A stretch of 64,000 bases of DNA, taken from Pseudoalteromonas piscicida (GTDB lineage: Bacteria > Pseudomonadota > Gammaproteobacteria > Enterobacterales > Alteromonadaceae). The stretch spans positions 479,501 to 543,500 of the forward strand of contig NZ_CP021646.1 in the NCBI RefSeq assembly GCF_002208135.1, written 5' to 3'. The position numbers and the translations under genes were made by a program. Within the stretch, counting starts at the first letter, position 1. The number at the start of each line of letters is the position of its first letter. Below the pieces are notes generated by a model, which saw nothing but the letters and a program-made list of their open reading frames with translations, was not told the DNA's origin and made no database searches. This document shows, piece after piece, positions 1 to 10,240 of this stretch.

Positions 1-167
1 CGGTAGGATTGCAACTTGCCCAATTACAAGCAAAGAAAATGGAATTAGAGTCAGAAGGAAAAGAAGTAAAGACGCTATTGGATTGGGTATCTGAGCTAGA
101 GGCAAAAATAGAAGAAGGGCAAGAAGCCCTTCATCCATTAATTGCAAAACTCGCTGAAGATCAGTAA
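1..167 (+). CDS. C-terminal end of an unrecognised protein (partial)
   Basis: An open frame enters from the left edge (first full codon at base 3) and stops with TAA at 165-167, leaving 54 residues. The segment is rich in Glu, Lys, Leu and Gln (for example ELEAKIEEGQEAL) and looks like an amphipathic helix or coiled coil. I do not recognise the family from this fragment. It converges on arcA, with only 6 bases between the two stop codons. The frame has codon use like its neighbours, so I think it is real. Confidence 0.55.
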   Translation, partial: VGLQLAQLQAKKMELESEGKEVKTLLDWVSELEAKIEEGQEALHPLIAKLAEDQ

Positions 168-173
168 AAACGA

Positions 174-893
174 TTATTGAGCGTCGAGTTTACCGATGAA
201 ACGGTAACCTTCACCGTGAATTGTACTAATTAATTCAGGTGTATTGTTATCAGTTTCGAAATGCTTACGAATACGACGAATAGTAACGTCAACAGTGCGG
301 TCATTCGCACGAAGTTCACGACCTGTCATGTGCTTGATAAGCTGCTCACGGCTAAAAATACGGCCAGGAGAATCTAGCATTAGACGAAGTGCACGGTATT
401 CACCTTTCGGTAGACGCTTTGAATCGCCAGTTGGAGATGTTAAACAGCGACTGTTTTCATCTAACTCCCAACCGTTAAAAGTAATAACGCCGTTGCTATC
501 AATTGTTGACTCTTCTGCAGACGAGCCTGTACGAGAGATTAGGTTACGAGCACGAATCGTTAGTTCACGCGGGTTAAATGGTTTTGTGATGTAATCATCA
601 GCACCAATCTCAAGACCAAGAATACGGTCAACATCATTGTCACGACCTGTTAGGAAAATAAGGCCGATGTTTTTCTTCTGGCGTAACTCACGCGCCAAAA
701 TTAAACCATTTTTACCAGGAAGGTTGATATCCATGATTACAAGGTTTACATCATCATGTGATGTCAACTTGTCATGCATGTCATCGCCATCAATGGCTTC
801 GATTACTTTGTAACCTTCCGCTTCAAATAAACTAACGAGGTTCAGTCGAGTTACGTCTTCATCCTCTACAATTAGAATGACTGGCGTTTGCAT
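174..893 (-). CDS. arcA: ArcA, aerobic/anaerobic respiration response regulator
   Basis: 239 residues, the usual length of ArcA. It is an OmpR/PhoB-class DNA-binding response regulator, known to control respiratory genes with the sensor ArcB. The receiver domain spans about residues 5-115, with acidic residues near 11-13, the phospho-acceptor D55 (in VIMDINLPG), T82 and K104 (in ITKPFNP). The C-terminal winged helix (about 135-232) ends in [11 protein letters not shown] and GEGYRF, typical of ArcA. No arcB lies nearby, as is usual. It starts at ATG and is transcribed leftward on its own, with about 107 bases of upstream sequence before the next gene. Confidence 0.97.
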   Translation of the reverse strand: MQTPVILIVEDEDVTRLNLVSLFEAEGYKVIEAIDGDDMHDKLTSHDDVNLVIMDINLPGKNGLILARELRQKKNIGLIFLTGRDNDVDRILGLEIGADDYITKPFNPRELTIRARNLISRTGSSAEESTIDSNGVITFNGWELDENSRCLTSPTGDSKRLPKGEYRALRLMLDSPGRIFSREQLIKHMTGRELRANDRTVDVTIRRIRKHFETDNNTPELISTIHGEGYRFIGKLDAQ

Positions 894-1000
894 TATTAAT
901 TAACCTTTTCGGAATATATAATTTACAATGTGTCCGGACTTATATAATAAATCCGAATATTTACGATTATAGGAGCTTATCCAATTGTTAACAAGTAAAA

Positions 1001-1522
1001 TCAGTTGGGATGAAACTTGGATACGGCAAGCAGCCTTGAGCGCACGATGAAGTACTGTTTTTCTAGCGCTTGCTTATTTATATACAGTCGAATTTTGCTC
1101 CCTTCTTGGACCAAAGAAGCAATCCCGCCTCTTTCTAAAAACTCAATACTTTCGCCCACGGTCAACATGTTTGACTCTATTGTATCGGTCCAAGCGGACA
1201 GTATATCATTTTCGCTAGTTTCATCAATGTATGTGATATCGCAAGCGCTGGAAAGTTCACTATAACTCCACGTTTTTTTTGCTTCTACGAGCTCAATGGG
1301 TTTGCCTCGCACATTTAGCTTTGTTGCACTTTTTAGTTCAGAAGCCGGTCCTGACTCAAGTGAATAGAAGCAAAATTGAATACTGGTTTTTGTGTTTTCG
1401 TCGGGAAACTCGACGAATTTTGCCATCTGATAGAGAAAGGCGGAACGAACCTGATCTGGTGATTTTGCAGCTGTATTTAAGGAGACAAATAAAAGCAAAA
1501 TTACTAGATTAATCAACCTCAT
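1001..1522 (-). CDS. YfiR-family periplasmic protein (DUF4154)
   Basis: 173 residues with an N-terminal signal peptide (about 1-19, ending near TAAKS). Typical YfiR-family features follow: an early VRSAFLYQMAKFVEFP segment, a central conserved Gly/Leu stretch and the late GGIASLVQEGSKIRLYIN block, which resembles the family's conserved G-x-I-x-F/L...R-x-x-I-N pattern. In Pseudomonas, YfiR is a periplasmic repressor of the diguanylate cyclase YfiN. Here the partner is instead the histidine kinase upstream, with which it overlaps by 4 bases, so a sensory subunit role is inferred. Family assignment is firm, function is not. Confidence 0.85.
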   Translation of the reverse strand: MRLINLVILLLFVSLNTAAKSPDQVRSAFLYQMAKFVEFPDENTKTSIQFCFYSLESGPASELKSATKLNVRGKPIELVEAKKTWSYSELSSACDITYIDETSENDILSAWTDTIESNMLTVGESIEFLERGGIASLVQEGSKIRLYINKQALEKQYFIVRSRLLAVSKFHPN

Positions 1523-3141
1523 TTTAGATTACCCGAAAGAGGAAGCGTTATAATAAATTTGGCACCTTGGCTAAATTCTTCATCTAAAGTGATCGAGCCT
1601 CCAAGTGCTTGGGTTACTAAGTTATAAACTAAATGCATACCCAGTCCGCTTCCACCTTCGCCTCTACGGGTAGTGACAAACGGGTCGAAGATGCGCTTTT
1701 TAATTGCTTTGGGTACACCCATTCCATTGTCTGCATATTCAATTGTAAGCTGTCCCATTGATGACTTCACAGTAATTGAAATGCTATTGTTTTGTTGGTC
1801 TTTGAAGCCATGGAGTAAGGAGTTAGATATTAGCTGCTCTAACACTTGTTGTAATGGTCCAGCTTTACTTTCAATGGCAAGTCCAGTGTCACAGTCAATT
1901 GTCACTTCAGGTTGTTTTGTGGAAAGTTCAGCTCGCATAGATGCTACGACTTCAGTAAGCAGGTTTGACAAATCTATTTGTGAGTTCACTTCCAGATCTT
2001 GGCTTACGGCAAGGCGCTTGAAGCTAGAAACCAGTTCTGCTGCTCGGTTCAGGTTGCGGTATATGAGGTCAAGATTTTCAATTCCATCATTAACGAAGCG
2101 TTCTAACTGCTTAGAAGTCAGAGACTTTGTTTGAAACGCTTCGCGAATATCGGATAATTTGTCTCTTAACAACGTAGAGCCTGTGATACCCAAACCGATA
2201 GGGGTGTTTACCTCGTGGGCAACACCAGCCACCATTTGCCCCAGCGAAGCCATTTTTTCGTTCTCAATGATTTGGTTCTGGTATTGATGCATACGCTCTA
2301 AAGCGTTCAACAGTTCTTGGTTAGCCTCTCTCAGCGCGATCGTGCGTTGATTCACTTTTTCTTCCAAGCTCTGGTTGAGCTGTTTTATTTCTTGTTTATC
2401 CGCTTTATGACGCTCAAGTTGATTTTCTGTGCGAGCTAACATGATATTTAAGTTATTTGCTAATACGTTTAGTTCAGCAATATTGCTGCCTGGCGCTCTA
2501 GCACTGTAATTATGATTTTTTGAAACGTCCTGCAATAGTGCTGAGAGTCCTTCAATTGGCGTCGCTATACGTTTTTGGATACCTCTAGAAACTAACAATA
2601 CGAGGAGTAGTACGAATAAGGTAAGCGCGATATCTACCAATATTTTTTTATTTATATAGTTTGAGAGCCTTTCTAAACCGCCGCGGACATAAACATAACC
2701 TTCAATATTCCCCTCATAAATGACAGGTTTAATCAATTCAATGTAGTCTTCTGAGACCTTGGGGGTTTTTAACTCTTCAATTTGATTAACCTTTAGCGGT
2801 ACTGGTGGTGTTCGACTGGCGTTGTAACTGGTAAAAAATACAGGGCTGTTGGTTACGTCATCCATGGCATAGATATGGATGTTTTTAATGATATCCACTT
2901 GTTGAAAAGACTTTAGACGTGCATCTTCAGTTTTTCGATCATCGAATAAAATTGTTATCTGAGAATTGAACGCAACGATGTCGGCTATCATCTCTATTTT
3001 GTTGATGATCAGTTGCTTTTGCTCTTTTACATCAAGGTAAGTGGAAATAGATATGGATAAAGAGAGGCACAGCGCGGTTACAAGCATCACTGCGCTGATC
3101 AATACTTTTCTTATGCTCGTTTTGGTTAATTGCTTACTCAT
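1519..3141 (-). CDS. Membrane sensor histidine kinase
   Basis: About 540 residues from the ATG at 3141. A TTG 19 codons upstream (3198) is also open but lacks a convincing ribosome site, whereas the ATG follows GGAATAAGA. Order of parts: TM1 (about residues 12-34), a periplasmic CHASE8/PDC-like sensor region (about 40-160), TM2 (about 168-186), HAMP, a coiled coil, a HisKA box with H309 in GVAHEVNTP, and a HATPase domain with N box (ISNSLLHGF), DNGMGV and GSGLGMHLV. The stop overlaps the YfiR start (ATGA), so the pair is translationally coupled. No response regulator is adjacent; the target is unknown. Confidence 0.9.
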   Translation of the reverse strand: MSKQLTKTSIRKVLISAVMLVTALCLSLSISISTYLDVKEQKQLIINKIEMIADIVAFNSQITILFDDRKTEDARLKSFQQVDIIKNIHIYAMDDVTNSPVFFTSYNASRTPPVPLKVNQIEELKTPKVSEDYIELIKPVIYEGNIEGYVYVRGGLERLSNYINKKILVDIALTLFVLLLVLLVSRGIQKRIATPIEGLSALLQDVSKNHNYSARAPGSNIAELNVLANNLNIMLARTENQLERHKADKQEIKQLNQSLEEKVNQRTIALREANQELLNALERMHQYQNQIIENEKMASLGQMVAGVAHEVNTPIGLGITGSTLLRDKLSDIREAFQTKSLTSKQLERFVNDGIENLDLIYRNLNRAAELVSSFKRLAVSQDLEVNSQIDLSNLLTEVVASMRAELSTKQPEVTIDCDTGLAIESKAGPLQQVLEQLISNSLLHGFKDQQNNSISITVKSSMGQLTIEYADNGMGVPKAIKKRIFDPFVTTRRGEGGSGLGMHLVYNLVTQALGGSITLDEEFSQGAKFIITLPLSGNLK

Positions 3142-3262
3142 TCTTATTCCAGCTGTATGATCAGCCTTAGCTGCGGCTACAGAGCTTTTGAGATCCAATA
3201 ACTCATTATAATAAAGTAGAGCAAATCTTTGAAAATGAAAAGATAAAAGGTGGGTTTGAGTT

Positions 3263-3293
3263 AAGGTTTACTTGATATAAGCAAGTAAACCTT
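3263..3293 (-). terminator. Hairpin downstream of rsmC
   Basis: A perfect 12-bp inverted repeat (3263-3274 with 3282-3293, arms AAGGTTTACTTG and CAAGTAAACCTT, 7-nt loop) begins 12 bases past the rsmC stop. No strong T run follows on the minus strand, so it may be a weak terminator or a 3' stabilising hairpin. Confidence 0.5.
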
Positions 3294-3305
3294 AGAGTTA
3301 GTAAA

Positions 3306-4334
3306 CTACTGCGCTTTATAGATGGCGAATTTAGTGTTTTTAGTGACAACTTCAAACTGTTCAAACTGAGCTTCTAAAATAGGTGGGTATTTTAAGAAGC
3401 TATTTGCAACTAACTGAATATTAGACTTGGTATCCATATGACGCTTAATGTTATGTAGAAATTGCTCAGCGATATCATAGTCTGTTGAAAGGCCTGTATG
3501 AAATGGTGGATTGCTTAAAATAAGGTTGAATTTACCATTCAATTCACTTAAACCGTCACTAAGTAACAAAGTTGCACTGAGGTTGTTTAAAGCTAAAGTC
3601 TGCTGCGTGGCAAACAGCGCAAGCGCATTGACATCCAAGCAGGTAAACTTAAGAGTTGGGCTGTTCAATAAGGCGTAGCAGGCAATAAGCCCAGCACCAC
3701 AACCAAAATCTAATACTTTACCTTTATAGGGCAGGGTGACATTTTCTAGCAATAATTGAGTACCTGCGTCGAGCTTCCCATGATTAAATACACCAGGCAA
3801 ACTTGCGGCAGTAAACTCGGTCTTGGCGATACGCACTGAAAATGTCTGTACATAATGGCTTACGTCAAAACTTGGGTTGGCAGTAAGCTGATCAAACTCA
3901 TACAAAATGCAGTGTTTTGCGCTTTCTAATTTATAACAGTGTGCAGCGTGTTCTTTAAGTTGCTTTTCTGCACTTTTCACCCCACTTTTGTTTTCGCCAA
4001 CAACGAGTAACCTAGTTTCAGCCGTGCTCAAGTGACGAATATTATCAAACACCATTTGCGCTTCAGGTTTTGACTTAGGGTAATAATAAATAACTAAATC
4101 AATATTTTGCAATTGCGGTAGCTGATGAGCTACATAGCTCTTAACATCGGCGATTTTATCGGCGTGAAGGTGGTCAGCAAAATCGAAACTAAACGCATGA
4201 ATTGCCGAACTTGGATTGAGCGCTTTTAATTCACGTAGGAAGCCATCGCGCTGATGGTTAATAACCAGAATATTGTTGGCAATAAGCTCTTCTTCATTAC
4301 GAAGTAGTAATAAACTCGGGTTGGTAAACTGCAA
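3306..4334 (-). CDS. rsmC: RsmC, 16S rRNA m2G1207 methyltransferase
   Basis: 342 residues, matching the two-domain RsmC family that methylates guanine N2 at 16S rRNA position 1207 in assembled small subunits. The N-terminal half is the degenerate methyltransferase-like domain (IYYYPKSKPEAQM, VVGENKSGVKSAEK). The C-terminal half carries the SAM-binding VLDFGCGAG motif and the catalytic NPPFH motif. The start is a TTG at 4334, supported by AGGAG six bases upstream and by alignment with the E. coli N terminus. It lies behind trmB in the same direction. Confidence 0.95.
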   Translation of the reverse strand: MQFTNPSLLLLRNEEELIANNILVINHQRDGFLRELKALNPSSAIHAFSFDFADHLHADKIADVKSYVAHQLPQLQNIDLVIYYYPKSKPEAQMVFDNIRHLSTAETRLLVVGENKSGVKSAEKQLKEHAAHCYKLESAKHCILYEFDQLTANPSFDVSHYVQTFSVRIAKTEFTAASLPGVFNHGKLDAGTQLLLENVTLPYKGKVLDFGCGAGLIACYALLNSPTLKFTCLDVNALALFATQQTLALNNLSATLLLSDGLSELNGKFNLILSNPPFHTGLSTDYDIAEQFLHNIKRHMDTKSNIQLVANSFLKYPPILEAQFEQFEVVTKNTKFAIYKAQ

Positions 4335-4381
4335 CGCTAGCTCCTAGTAATAGGGTAAAATTGTGAGGCGAGGCGAATAAA

Positions 4382-4407
4382 TGAAGCAGATTGGCTAATC
4401 CGCTTCA
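4382..4407 (-). terminator. Hairpin after trmB
   Basis: TGAAGCAGATT (4382-4392) and AATCCGCTTCA (4397-4407) pair at 10 of 11 positions around GGCT. On the minus strand this is followed by TTTATT, just downstream of the trmB stop. Likely a weak terminator or attenuator between trmB and rsmC. Confidence 0.45.
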
Positions 4408-4419
4408 CGTATAGATTAC

Positions 4420-5151
4420 TTAGCTAATACGCTTGAACATTAAATCCCAAACGCCATGCCCTAAACGATGGCCACGTTGTTCAAACTTAGTAAGCGGTCT
4501 AAAGTCTGGGCGAGGAACATAATCATTGCTCTGCGACTGGTTTTGATAGCCAGGTGCTGCACTCATTACTTCAAGCATATGTTCTGCGTAGTTTTCCCAG
4601 TCAGTTGCCATGTGGAATACGCCACCAACTTTAAGTTTTTGGCGTATTTTTTCAGCAAATTCAAGTTGTACAATGCGACGTTTGTGGTGACGCTTTTTAT
4701 GCCATGGATCAGGGAAGAATAGCTGTAATTTAGCAAGGCTGCCATCAGCGATACAATCCGCTAAGATTTCAACAGCATCATGTTCAAAAACACGTAAGTT
4801 AGTTACGCCTTGTTCATCTGCATCCATCAAGCAAGCACCAACACCTGGGCGGTGTACTTCTATGCCGATAAAGTTTTGTTGTGGGTTATTTTTTGCCATC
4901 TCAACGAGCGACTTACCCATACCAAATCCAATCTCAAGAACGACTTCATTGCTGTTACCAAATACTTCTGTAAAGTCCAGTAAACCTTGTTGGTGTTCCA
5001 GTCCCATTGCTGGCCAGCATTTTTCTAACGATGCCGCTTGGCCTTTAGTTAGACGTCCTTCACGCTTAACAAAGCTACGCACTTTTCTGATGTACTTGCC
5101 TTCTTCCTGCGCCTGTTCGAGCGCACTTTTGCTTGATTCGTTCATGGTCAT
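4420..5151 (-). CDS. trmB: TrmB, tRNA (guanine-N7)-methyltransferase
   Basis: 243 residues. TrmB makes m7G46 in tRNA. Visible motifs are the SAM-binding [11 protein letters not shown], the [11 protein letters not shown] segment, [16 protein letters not shown] (the family's PDPW-x-K-x-R-H block) and the C-terminal TKFEQRG signature. Two in-frame ATGs (5151 and 5145) are both possible starts. It is divergent from mutY, the same arrangement as in E. coli. Confidence 0.96.
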   Translation of the reverse strand: MTMNESSKSALEQAQEEGKYIRKVRSFVKREGRLTKGQAASLEKCWPAMGLEHQQGLLDFTEVFGNSNEVVLEIGFGMGKSLVEMAKNNPQQNFIGIEVHRPGVGACLMDADEQGVTNLRVFEHDAVEILADCIADGSLAKLQLFFPDPWHKKRHHKRRIVQLEFAEKIRQKLKVGGVFHMATDWENYAEHMLEVMSAAPGYQNQSQSNDYVPRPDFRPLTKFEQRGHRLGHGVWDLMFKRIS

Positions 5152-5289
5152 TTCTATGCTCGTGAAAATGGTCGCACATTATCGTCATTCAGTTAGCAAT
5201 AAACAAGTATAGAGTGAAATTTTACGTGGTGACTATTAAAGCAATTGTGATTACACTGGCGGCTTTTGTAGCAAGTACTAGTCAGGTTT

Positions 5290-6351
5290 ATGAAAGTTAG
5301 CCAGCAACAAGCTAAGTGGTTTGGTGAGCAAGTTGTGTCTTGGTATCACCTTCACGGTAGAAAAACACTGCCGTGGCAACTCGGAAAAACACCGTATAAA
5401 GTATGGATTTCAGAGGTGATGTTACAGCAGACTCAAGTAACCACAGTTATTCCTTATTTTGAGCGCTTTATGGCGCGCTTCCCAACAGTAATTGCGTTGG
5501 CCGATGCACCAGAAGATGAAGTGTTACACCATTGGACTGGACTTGGTTATTACGCCAGAGCAAGAAACCTTCATAAAGCTGCAAAGGTGATCAGAGATAG
5601 CTATAAGGGTGAATTCCCACAAACATTAGAAGCGGTGATGGACTTACCGGGCATTGGTCGTTCTACCGCAGGTGCGATACTCTCTCTTGCCCTTGGTCAG
5701 CATCACCCAATACTTGATGGTAATGTTAAGCGAGTACTGGCTAGGTTTTATATGGTTGAGGGTTGGTACGGAGTAAAAAAGGTCGAAAATCAGTTATGGG
5801 CCTTGAGTGATGCCGTCACGCCGAGCTGTGATGTGAGAGCGTTTAACCAGGCTATGATGGATTTAGGCTCAGGTGTATGTACCAGAAGTAAGCCAAATTG
5901 TAAGGCCTGCCCGCTAGTCGAGGAATGCGCGGCGTTCAACAATAATCGGGTTAACGAGTTTCCAAATCCTAAACCAAAAAAAGCGAAACCAAAAAAGCAT
6001 GCCCACCACTTAATAATCAAATGTGATGATAAAGTACTGATGGAGAAGCGCCCTTCTAGTGGAATATGGGGGGGATTATTCGGCTTTTTTGAGTTTGCTG
6101 AGCAAGGTGAGCTAGACGCTTTTATTAAGCAGCAAGAACTTAAACTCGAGTGTACAAATACACTGGAACCCTTTGTGCATATTTTTACGCATTTCGAGTT
6201 AACTATTACTCCCGTGGTTGTCGATGTGAAAAGCATGCCTGATTGTGTTCATGATCAGCAATTACTGTGGTTCGATATTCATAACCCACCAGAGGTTGGG
6301 CTCGCTGCGCCGACTAAAAAGTTGGTTAAAGTATTAACCGCAATAGGGTAA
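5290..6351 (+). CDS. mutY: MutY, adenine DNA glycosylase
   Basis: 353 residues. MutY removes adenine opposite 8-oxoguanine. The N-terminal helix-hairpin-helix domain has the catalytic E42 ([10 protein letters not shown]), the hairpin [12 protein letters not shown] and D143 (LDGNVKR). The 4Fe-4S cluster ligands C197, C204, C207 and C213 have the CX6CX2CX5C spacing. A Nudix-like C-terminal domain (about 235-350) recognises 8-oxoG. It is followed by yggX, as in E. coli. A 23-codon open frame starting GTG at 5229 overlaps the mutY start by 11 bases and could be a coupling leader; that is speculative. Confidence 0.97.
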   Translation: MKVSQQQAKWFGEQVVSWYHLHGRKTLPWQLGKTPYKVWISEVMLQQTQVTTVIPYFERFMARFPTVIALADAPEDEVLHHWTGLGYYARARNLHKAAKVIRDSYKGEFPQTLEAVMDLPGIGRSTAGAILSLALGQHHPILDGNVKRVLARFYMVEGWYGVKKVENQLWALSDAVTPSCDVRAFNQAMMDLGSGVCTRSKPNCKACPLVEECAAFNNNRVNEFPNPKPKKAKPKKHAHHLIIKCDDKVLMEKRPSSGIWGGLFGFFEFAEQGELDAFIKQQELKLECTNTLEPFVHIFTHFELTITPVVVDVKSMPDCVHDQQLLWFDIHNPPEVGLAAPTKKLVKVLTAIG

Positions 6352-6416
6352 ACTGACACCATCATTGGTGCTGACTCTCATTGAGTGCACGATTAAAATT
6401 GAAGAGGTAGATACGC

Positions 6417-6689
6417 ATGGCACGTACGGTATTTTGTCAAAAATTACAAAAGGAAGCGCCTGGACTGGATTTTCAACTGTATCCAGGAGAAGTTGGTGAA
6501 CGTATATTTAATAACATCTCAAAAGAAGCTTGGCAGCAATGGCAACATAAGCAAACTATGCTTATTAACGAAAAGCATCTTAATATGATGGATCCTGAGC
6601 ATAGGCAAATGCTTGAAGAACAGATGGTCGGTTTTTTGTTTGAAGATAAAGAAGTCGAAATTGAAGGCTACAGACCACCAGAAAAATAA
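6417..6689 (+). CDS. yggX: YggX-family Fe(II) trafficking protein
   Basis: 90 residues, full length for YggX. It opens with [10 protein letters not shown], containing the family's single reactive cysteine, and keeps the FNNISKEAW and [15 protein letters not shown] blocks. YggX proteins protect Fe-S enzymes and DNA from iron-driven oxidation, which suits its place behind the Fe-S protein MutY. Its mRNA ends at a clear hairpin. Confidence 0.96.
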   Translation: MARTVFCQKLQKEAPGLDFQLYPGEVGERIFNNISKEAWQQWQHKQTMLINEKHLNMMDPEHRQMLEEQMVGFLFEDKEVEIEGYRPPEK

Positions 6690-6713
6690 AGGTCGCATCA
6701 GCGACCTTTTTTG
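6689..6713 (+). terminator. Rho-independent terminator of mutY-yggX
   Basis: AGGTCGC and GCGACCT arms around ATCA, followed by a T6 run, directly after the yggX stop. Confidence 0.9.
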
Positions 6714-6753
6714 TCATTCAGAAACTTGCTAATGATAGCAATACTAATCTGGC

Positions 6754-7725
6754 TTAATATTCTCTATCCACAGATAGTTTAGCAAGTGCGACAAGTGCCT
6801 CTTTATGCACTGAGTCGGGTAAAACACTCAATTGTGCAATCGCTTTTTGGGCTTCTTCTTGAGCCTTAGCCATCGTGAAGTCAAGTGCTTTGGTTTCAGC
6901 TAATGTTGCCAAAATATCTTCAAGATGATCAAGCCCATTACCACTTTCAATCGCTGTTCTGATCTGAGCTGTTTGCTGAGTATTTGCATGCTGCATTGCA
7001 TAAATAAGCGGAAGCGTAGGTTTTCCCTCGGCGAGATCATCACCAATATTCTTGCCAAGCAATTCAGCGTTAGCACTATAGTCGAGAATATCGTCTACAA
7101 GTTGGAAGGCTGTGCCTAAATGCATACCGTAAAGCTTAAGCGCAGTTTTAATTTCGTCTGATTGCTCTAACACCACTGCGGGTAGTAAAGTTGCAGCTTC
7201 AAATAGCTTTGCCGTTTTGCTGTAGATAACCTGCATATAACTCTTTTCAGTTGTATCTGGGTCATTACAGTTCATTAGCTGTAACACTTCGCCCTCAGCG
7301 ATAATATTAGTCGCATCCGCTAGGATCTGCATGACTTCCATATTACCAAGACCAACCATCAACTGGAATGAACGAGTGTAGATAAAGTCACCGACCAATA
7401 CGCTTGCTGCATTTCCAAATTCAGCATTTGCAGTCGGTTCTCCACGGCGCAGTAATGACTCATCAACCACGTCATCGTGGAGTAAAGTTGCAGTGTGAAT
7501 AAACTCTACAATTGTCGCTAGTGTGATGTGTTTATCACCTTCGTAACCTAATGCTCGTGCAGCCAAAAGGGCTAACATTGGGCGGATGCGTTTTCCTCCG
7601 CTATTTACAATGTATAAACCTAGCTGTTTTACAAGTGCAACATCAGATTGCATTTGTTGATGTATAAGTTGGTTGACGTCAAGCATATCTTGCTCAACCA
7701 AATTTTGGATAGTTTTTATATCCAT
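6754..7725 (-). CDS. ispB: IspB, polyprenyl (octaprenyl) diphosphate synthase
   Basis: 323 residues from the ATG at 7725, which has CGGAG just upstream; a TTG five codons earlier is less likely. It elongates farnesyl diphosphate with isopentenyl units to make the quinone side chain. Both aspartate-rich motifs are present (LLHDDVVDE and LVDDILDYS), with GGKRIRP near the N terminus and GKNIGDDLAEGKPTLP. Chain length cannot be read reliably; octaprenyl is inferred from similarity to E. coli IspB. It is divergent from rplU, as in E. coli. Confidence 0.95.
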   Translation of the reverse strand: MDIKTIQNLVEQDMLDVNQLIHQQMQSDVALVKQLGLYIVNSGGKRIRPMLALLAARALGYEGDKHITLATIVEFIHTATLLHDDVVDESLLRRGEPTANAEFGNAASVLVGDFIYTRSFQLMVGLGNMEVMQILADATNIIAEGEVLQLMNCNDPDTTEKSYMQVIYSKTAKLFEAATLLPAVVLEQSDEIKTALKLYGMHLGTAFQLVDDILDYSANAELLGKNIGDDLAEGKPTLPLIYAMQHANTQQTAQIRTAIESGNGLDHLEDILATLAETKALDFTMAKAQEEAQKAIAQLSVLPDSVHKEALVALAKLSVDREY

Positions 7726-7974
7726 TGCGCTCCGAGCCAATCTATTAACCGAAAATGAATAAACTCTGCAATTGTACTACAAAAAAATCATCGACTCGAT
7801 AAATTGTCGTAGTTGCTTATAAAAAAACGTTTTTATGCTTATTTTTTGCTCTTTTAATGGTTGTGCAGTTATCGAAATGGGTACATTAAAATCTTGTTTG
7901 GTACTGTATTAGGTAAACCATAGATTCGCCTTTTGTCTGATGAATTGAGAGAAAAAAGAGCTTGGCTTTGACAT

Positions 7975-7989
7975 TTTTTTGACTAGAAT
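7975..7989 (+). promoter_or_regulatory. Promoter-like motif upstream of rplU
   Basis: TTTTTTGACTAGAAT. The same 15 bases occur upstream of the hibernation-factor gene (11284-11298). TAGAAT can serve as a -10 box, with TTGGCT sixteen bases upstream as a -35. Alternatively TTGACT is the -35. The exact promoter is unresolved. Confidence 0.5.
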
Positions 7990-8063
7990 AGGGGAAAATA
8001 TTTGATTGCCCTCATGCGAGCTAAATTTTATTCACTTTCTTCAAATTTACTCTTGCGCCAAGA

Positions 8064-8126
8064 TACGCATTAGCGTAAACTTCGCGCCCTATTGAAGAAT
8101 ATTAAGTTGCGTCGATTTGAGGGCGC
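8064..8126 (+). promoter_or_regulatory. Structured 5' leader of rplU-rpmA
   Basis: Two hairpins precede the rplU ribosome site: TACGC/GCGTA around ATTA (8064-8077), then GCGCCCT (8084-8090) pairing perfectly with AGGGCGC (8120-8126) across a 29-base loop. The second ends about 8 bases before the GGAG site, so folding could affect translation. Autogenous control by L21 is a hypothesis only. Confidence 0.45.
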
Positions 8127-8142
8127 ACAGACGGAGTTAATT

Positions 8143-8454
8143 ATGTACGCGGTTTTCCAAAGTGGTGGTAAACAGCACCGTGTGACTGAAGGTCAAACAA
8201 TTCGTTTAGAAAAGCTAAACGTTGAAACTGGTGCAGCAGTTGAATTTGATTCAGTACTTCTAATTGCTGATGGTGAAAAGATCGAGATCGGTGCACCGTT
8301 TGTTAACGGTGGAAAAATTACAGCTGAAGTTGTATCACACGGTCGTGGCGAGAAGATTAAGATTGTTAAGTTTAGACGTCGTAAGCATTCTCGTAAGCAG
8401 ATGGGCCACCGTCAGTGGTTCACTGAAGTTAAAATCACTGGCATTAGCGCTTAA
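8143..8454 (+). CDS. rplU: Ribosomal protein bL21
   Basis: 103 residues beginning [14 protein letters not shown], the canonical L21 N terminus. The ATG at 8143 has GGAG at good spacing; in-frame codons further upstream are only leader sequence. The basic stretch [16 protein letters not shown] is the L21 rRNA-binding region. It is co-transcribed with rpmA 19 bases downstream. Confidence 0.98.
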   Translation: MYAVFQSGGKQHRVTEGQTIRLEKLNVETGAAVEFDSVLLIADGEKIEIGAPFVNGGKITAEVVSHGRGEKIKIVKFRRRKHSRKQMGHRQWFTEVKITGISA

Positions 8455-8473
8455 TTTTTAGAGGTACAGAAAG

Positions 8474-8731
8474 ATGGCACATAAGAAGGCAGCTGGTAGT
8501 ACTCGTAACGGTCGCGATTCAGAAAGTAAACGCTTAGGTGTTAAACGTTTTGGTGGCGAATCAGTTCTAGCGGGTAGCATCATTGTTCGTCAACGTGGTA
8601 CACGTTTCCACGCTGGTTCTAACGCAGGTATCGGTAAAGACCACACAATCTTCGCAAAAGCAGACGGTAAAGTTGTTTTTGAGCAGAAAGGTCCTTTAAA
8701 CCGTAAATACGTTAGCATCGTTGCTGAGTAA
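8474..8731 (+). CDS. rpmA: Ribosomal protein bL27
   Basis: 85 residues starting [16 protein letters not shown], the standard L27 N terminus that reaches the peptidyl-transferase centre. A GAGG site lies just upstream. The gene has the typical [20 protein letters not shown] block. A strong terminator follows, separating it from obgE. Confidence 0.98.
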   Translation: MAHKKAAGSTRNGRDSESKRLGVKRFGGESVLAGSIIVRQRGTRFHAGSNAGIGKDHTIFAKADGKVVFEQKGPLNRKYVSIVAE

Positions 8732-8746
8732 TCGGTATTAGATACT

Positions 8747-8775
8747 AAAAAACCCCGCTTAGGCGGGGTTTTTTG
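8747..8775 (+). terminator. Terminator after rpmA
   Basis: AACCCCGC/GCGGGGTT hairpin with loop TTAG, followed by a T run. A-rich on the other side. Confidence 0.93.
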
Positions 8776-8897
8776 TTTTCAGCACATCAATTACCAAATT
8801 AGCTATATCAAGGCGTATTAATACAATTGGTATTAGGAGCGATTTGTCGCTGCTGCTATAATGGTGTAGTGAATTCAGACAGAGTTAAAGAGTTTAA

Positions 8898-10058
<1,161 letters not shown>

Positions 10059-10081
10059 GTTGCATTGATTTTACTCTAAGA

Positions 10082-10104
10082 GGCCCATTATATGGGCCTT
10101 TTTT
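10082..10104 (+). terminator. Terminator after obgE
   Basis: GGCCCA (10082-) and TGGGCC arms around TTATA, then TTTTTT. Confidence 0.9.
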
Positions 10105-10240
10105 ATGCATATTCGAATGGTGCAGTATCACTTCGACTCAGTATTCTCGCCGCAGTTCCGTTGAAGGTGATATACTAACCAAACATCTTGCATGCTAATT
10201 GTGTGTAAAAACTAATACTAAAATACTATAAAGGTGCGTT

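Larger units (their letters stand above)
7726..8142. other. ispB-rplU divergent intergenic region
   Basis: 417 bases without a gene. It holds the ispB upstream sequence, the promoter-like region near 7960-7990, and the rplU leader with two hairpins. A short A/T palindrome around 7818-7836 (AAAAAC/GTTTTT) is also visible. I see no open frame with a ribosome site here. Confidence 0.6.

Noticed and set aside
3142..3198. TTG start 19 codons upstream for the histidine kinase
   Set aside because: No ribosome site there; the ATG at 3141 precedes a normal membrane anchor.
8092..8142. N-terminal extension of L21 from an upstream codon
   Set aside because: L21 begins at MYAVFQ in all known members, and a good GGAG site serves that ATG; the extension falls in the leader hairpin.
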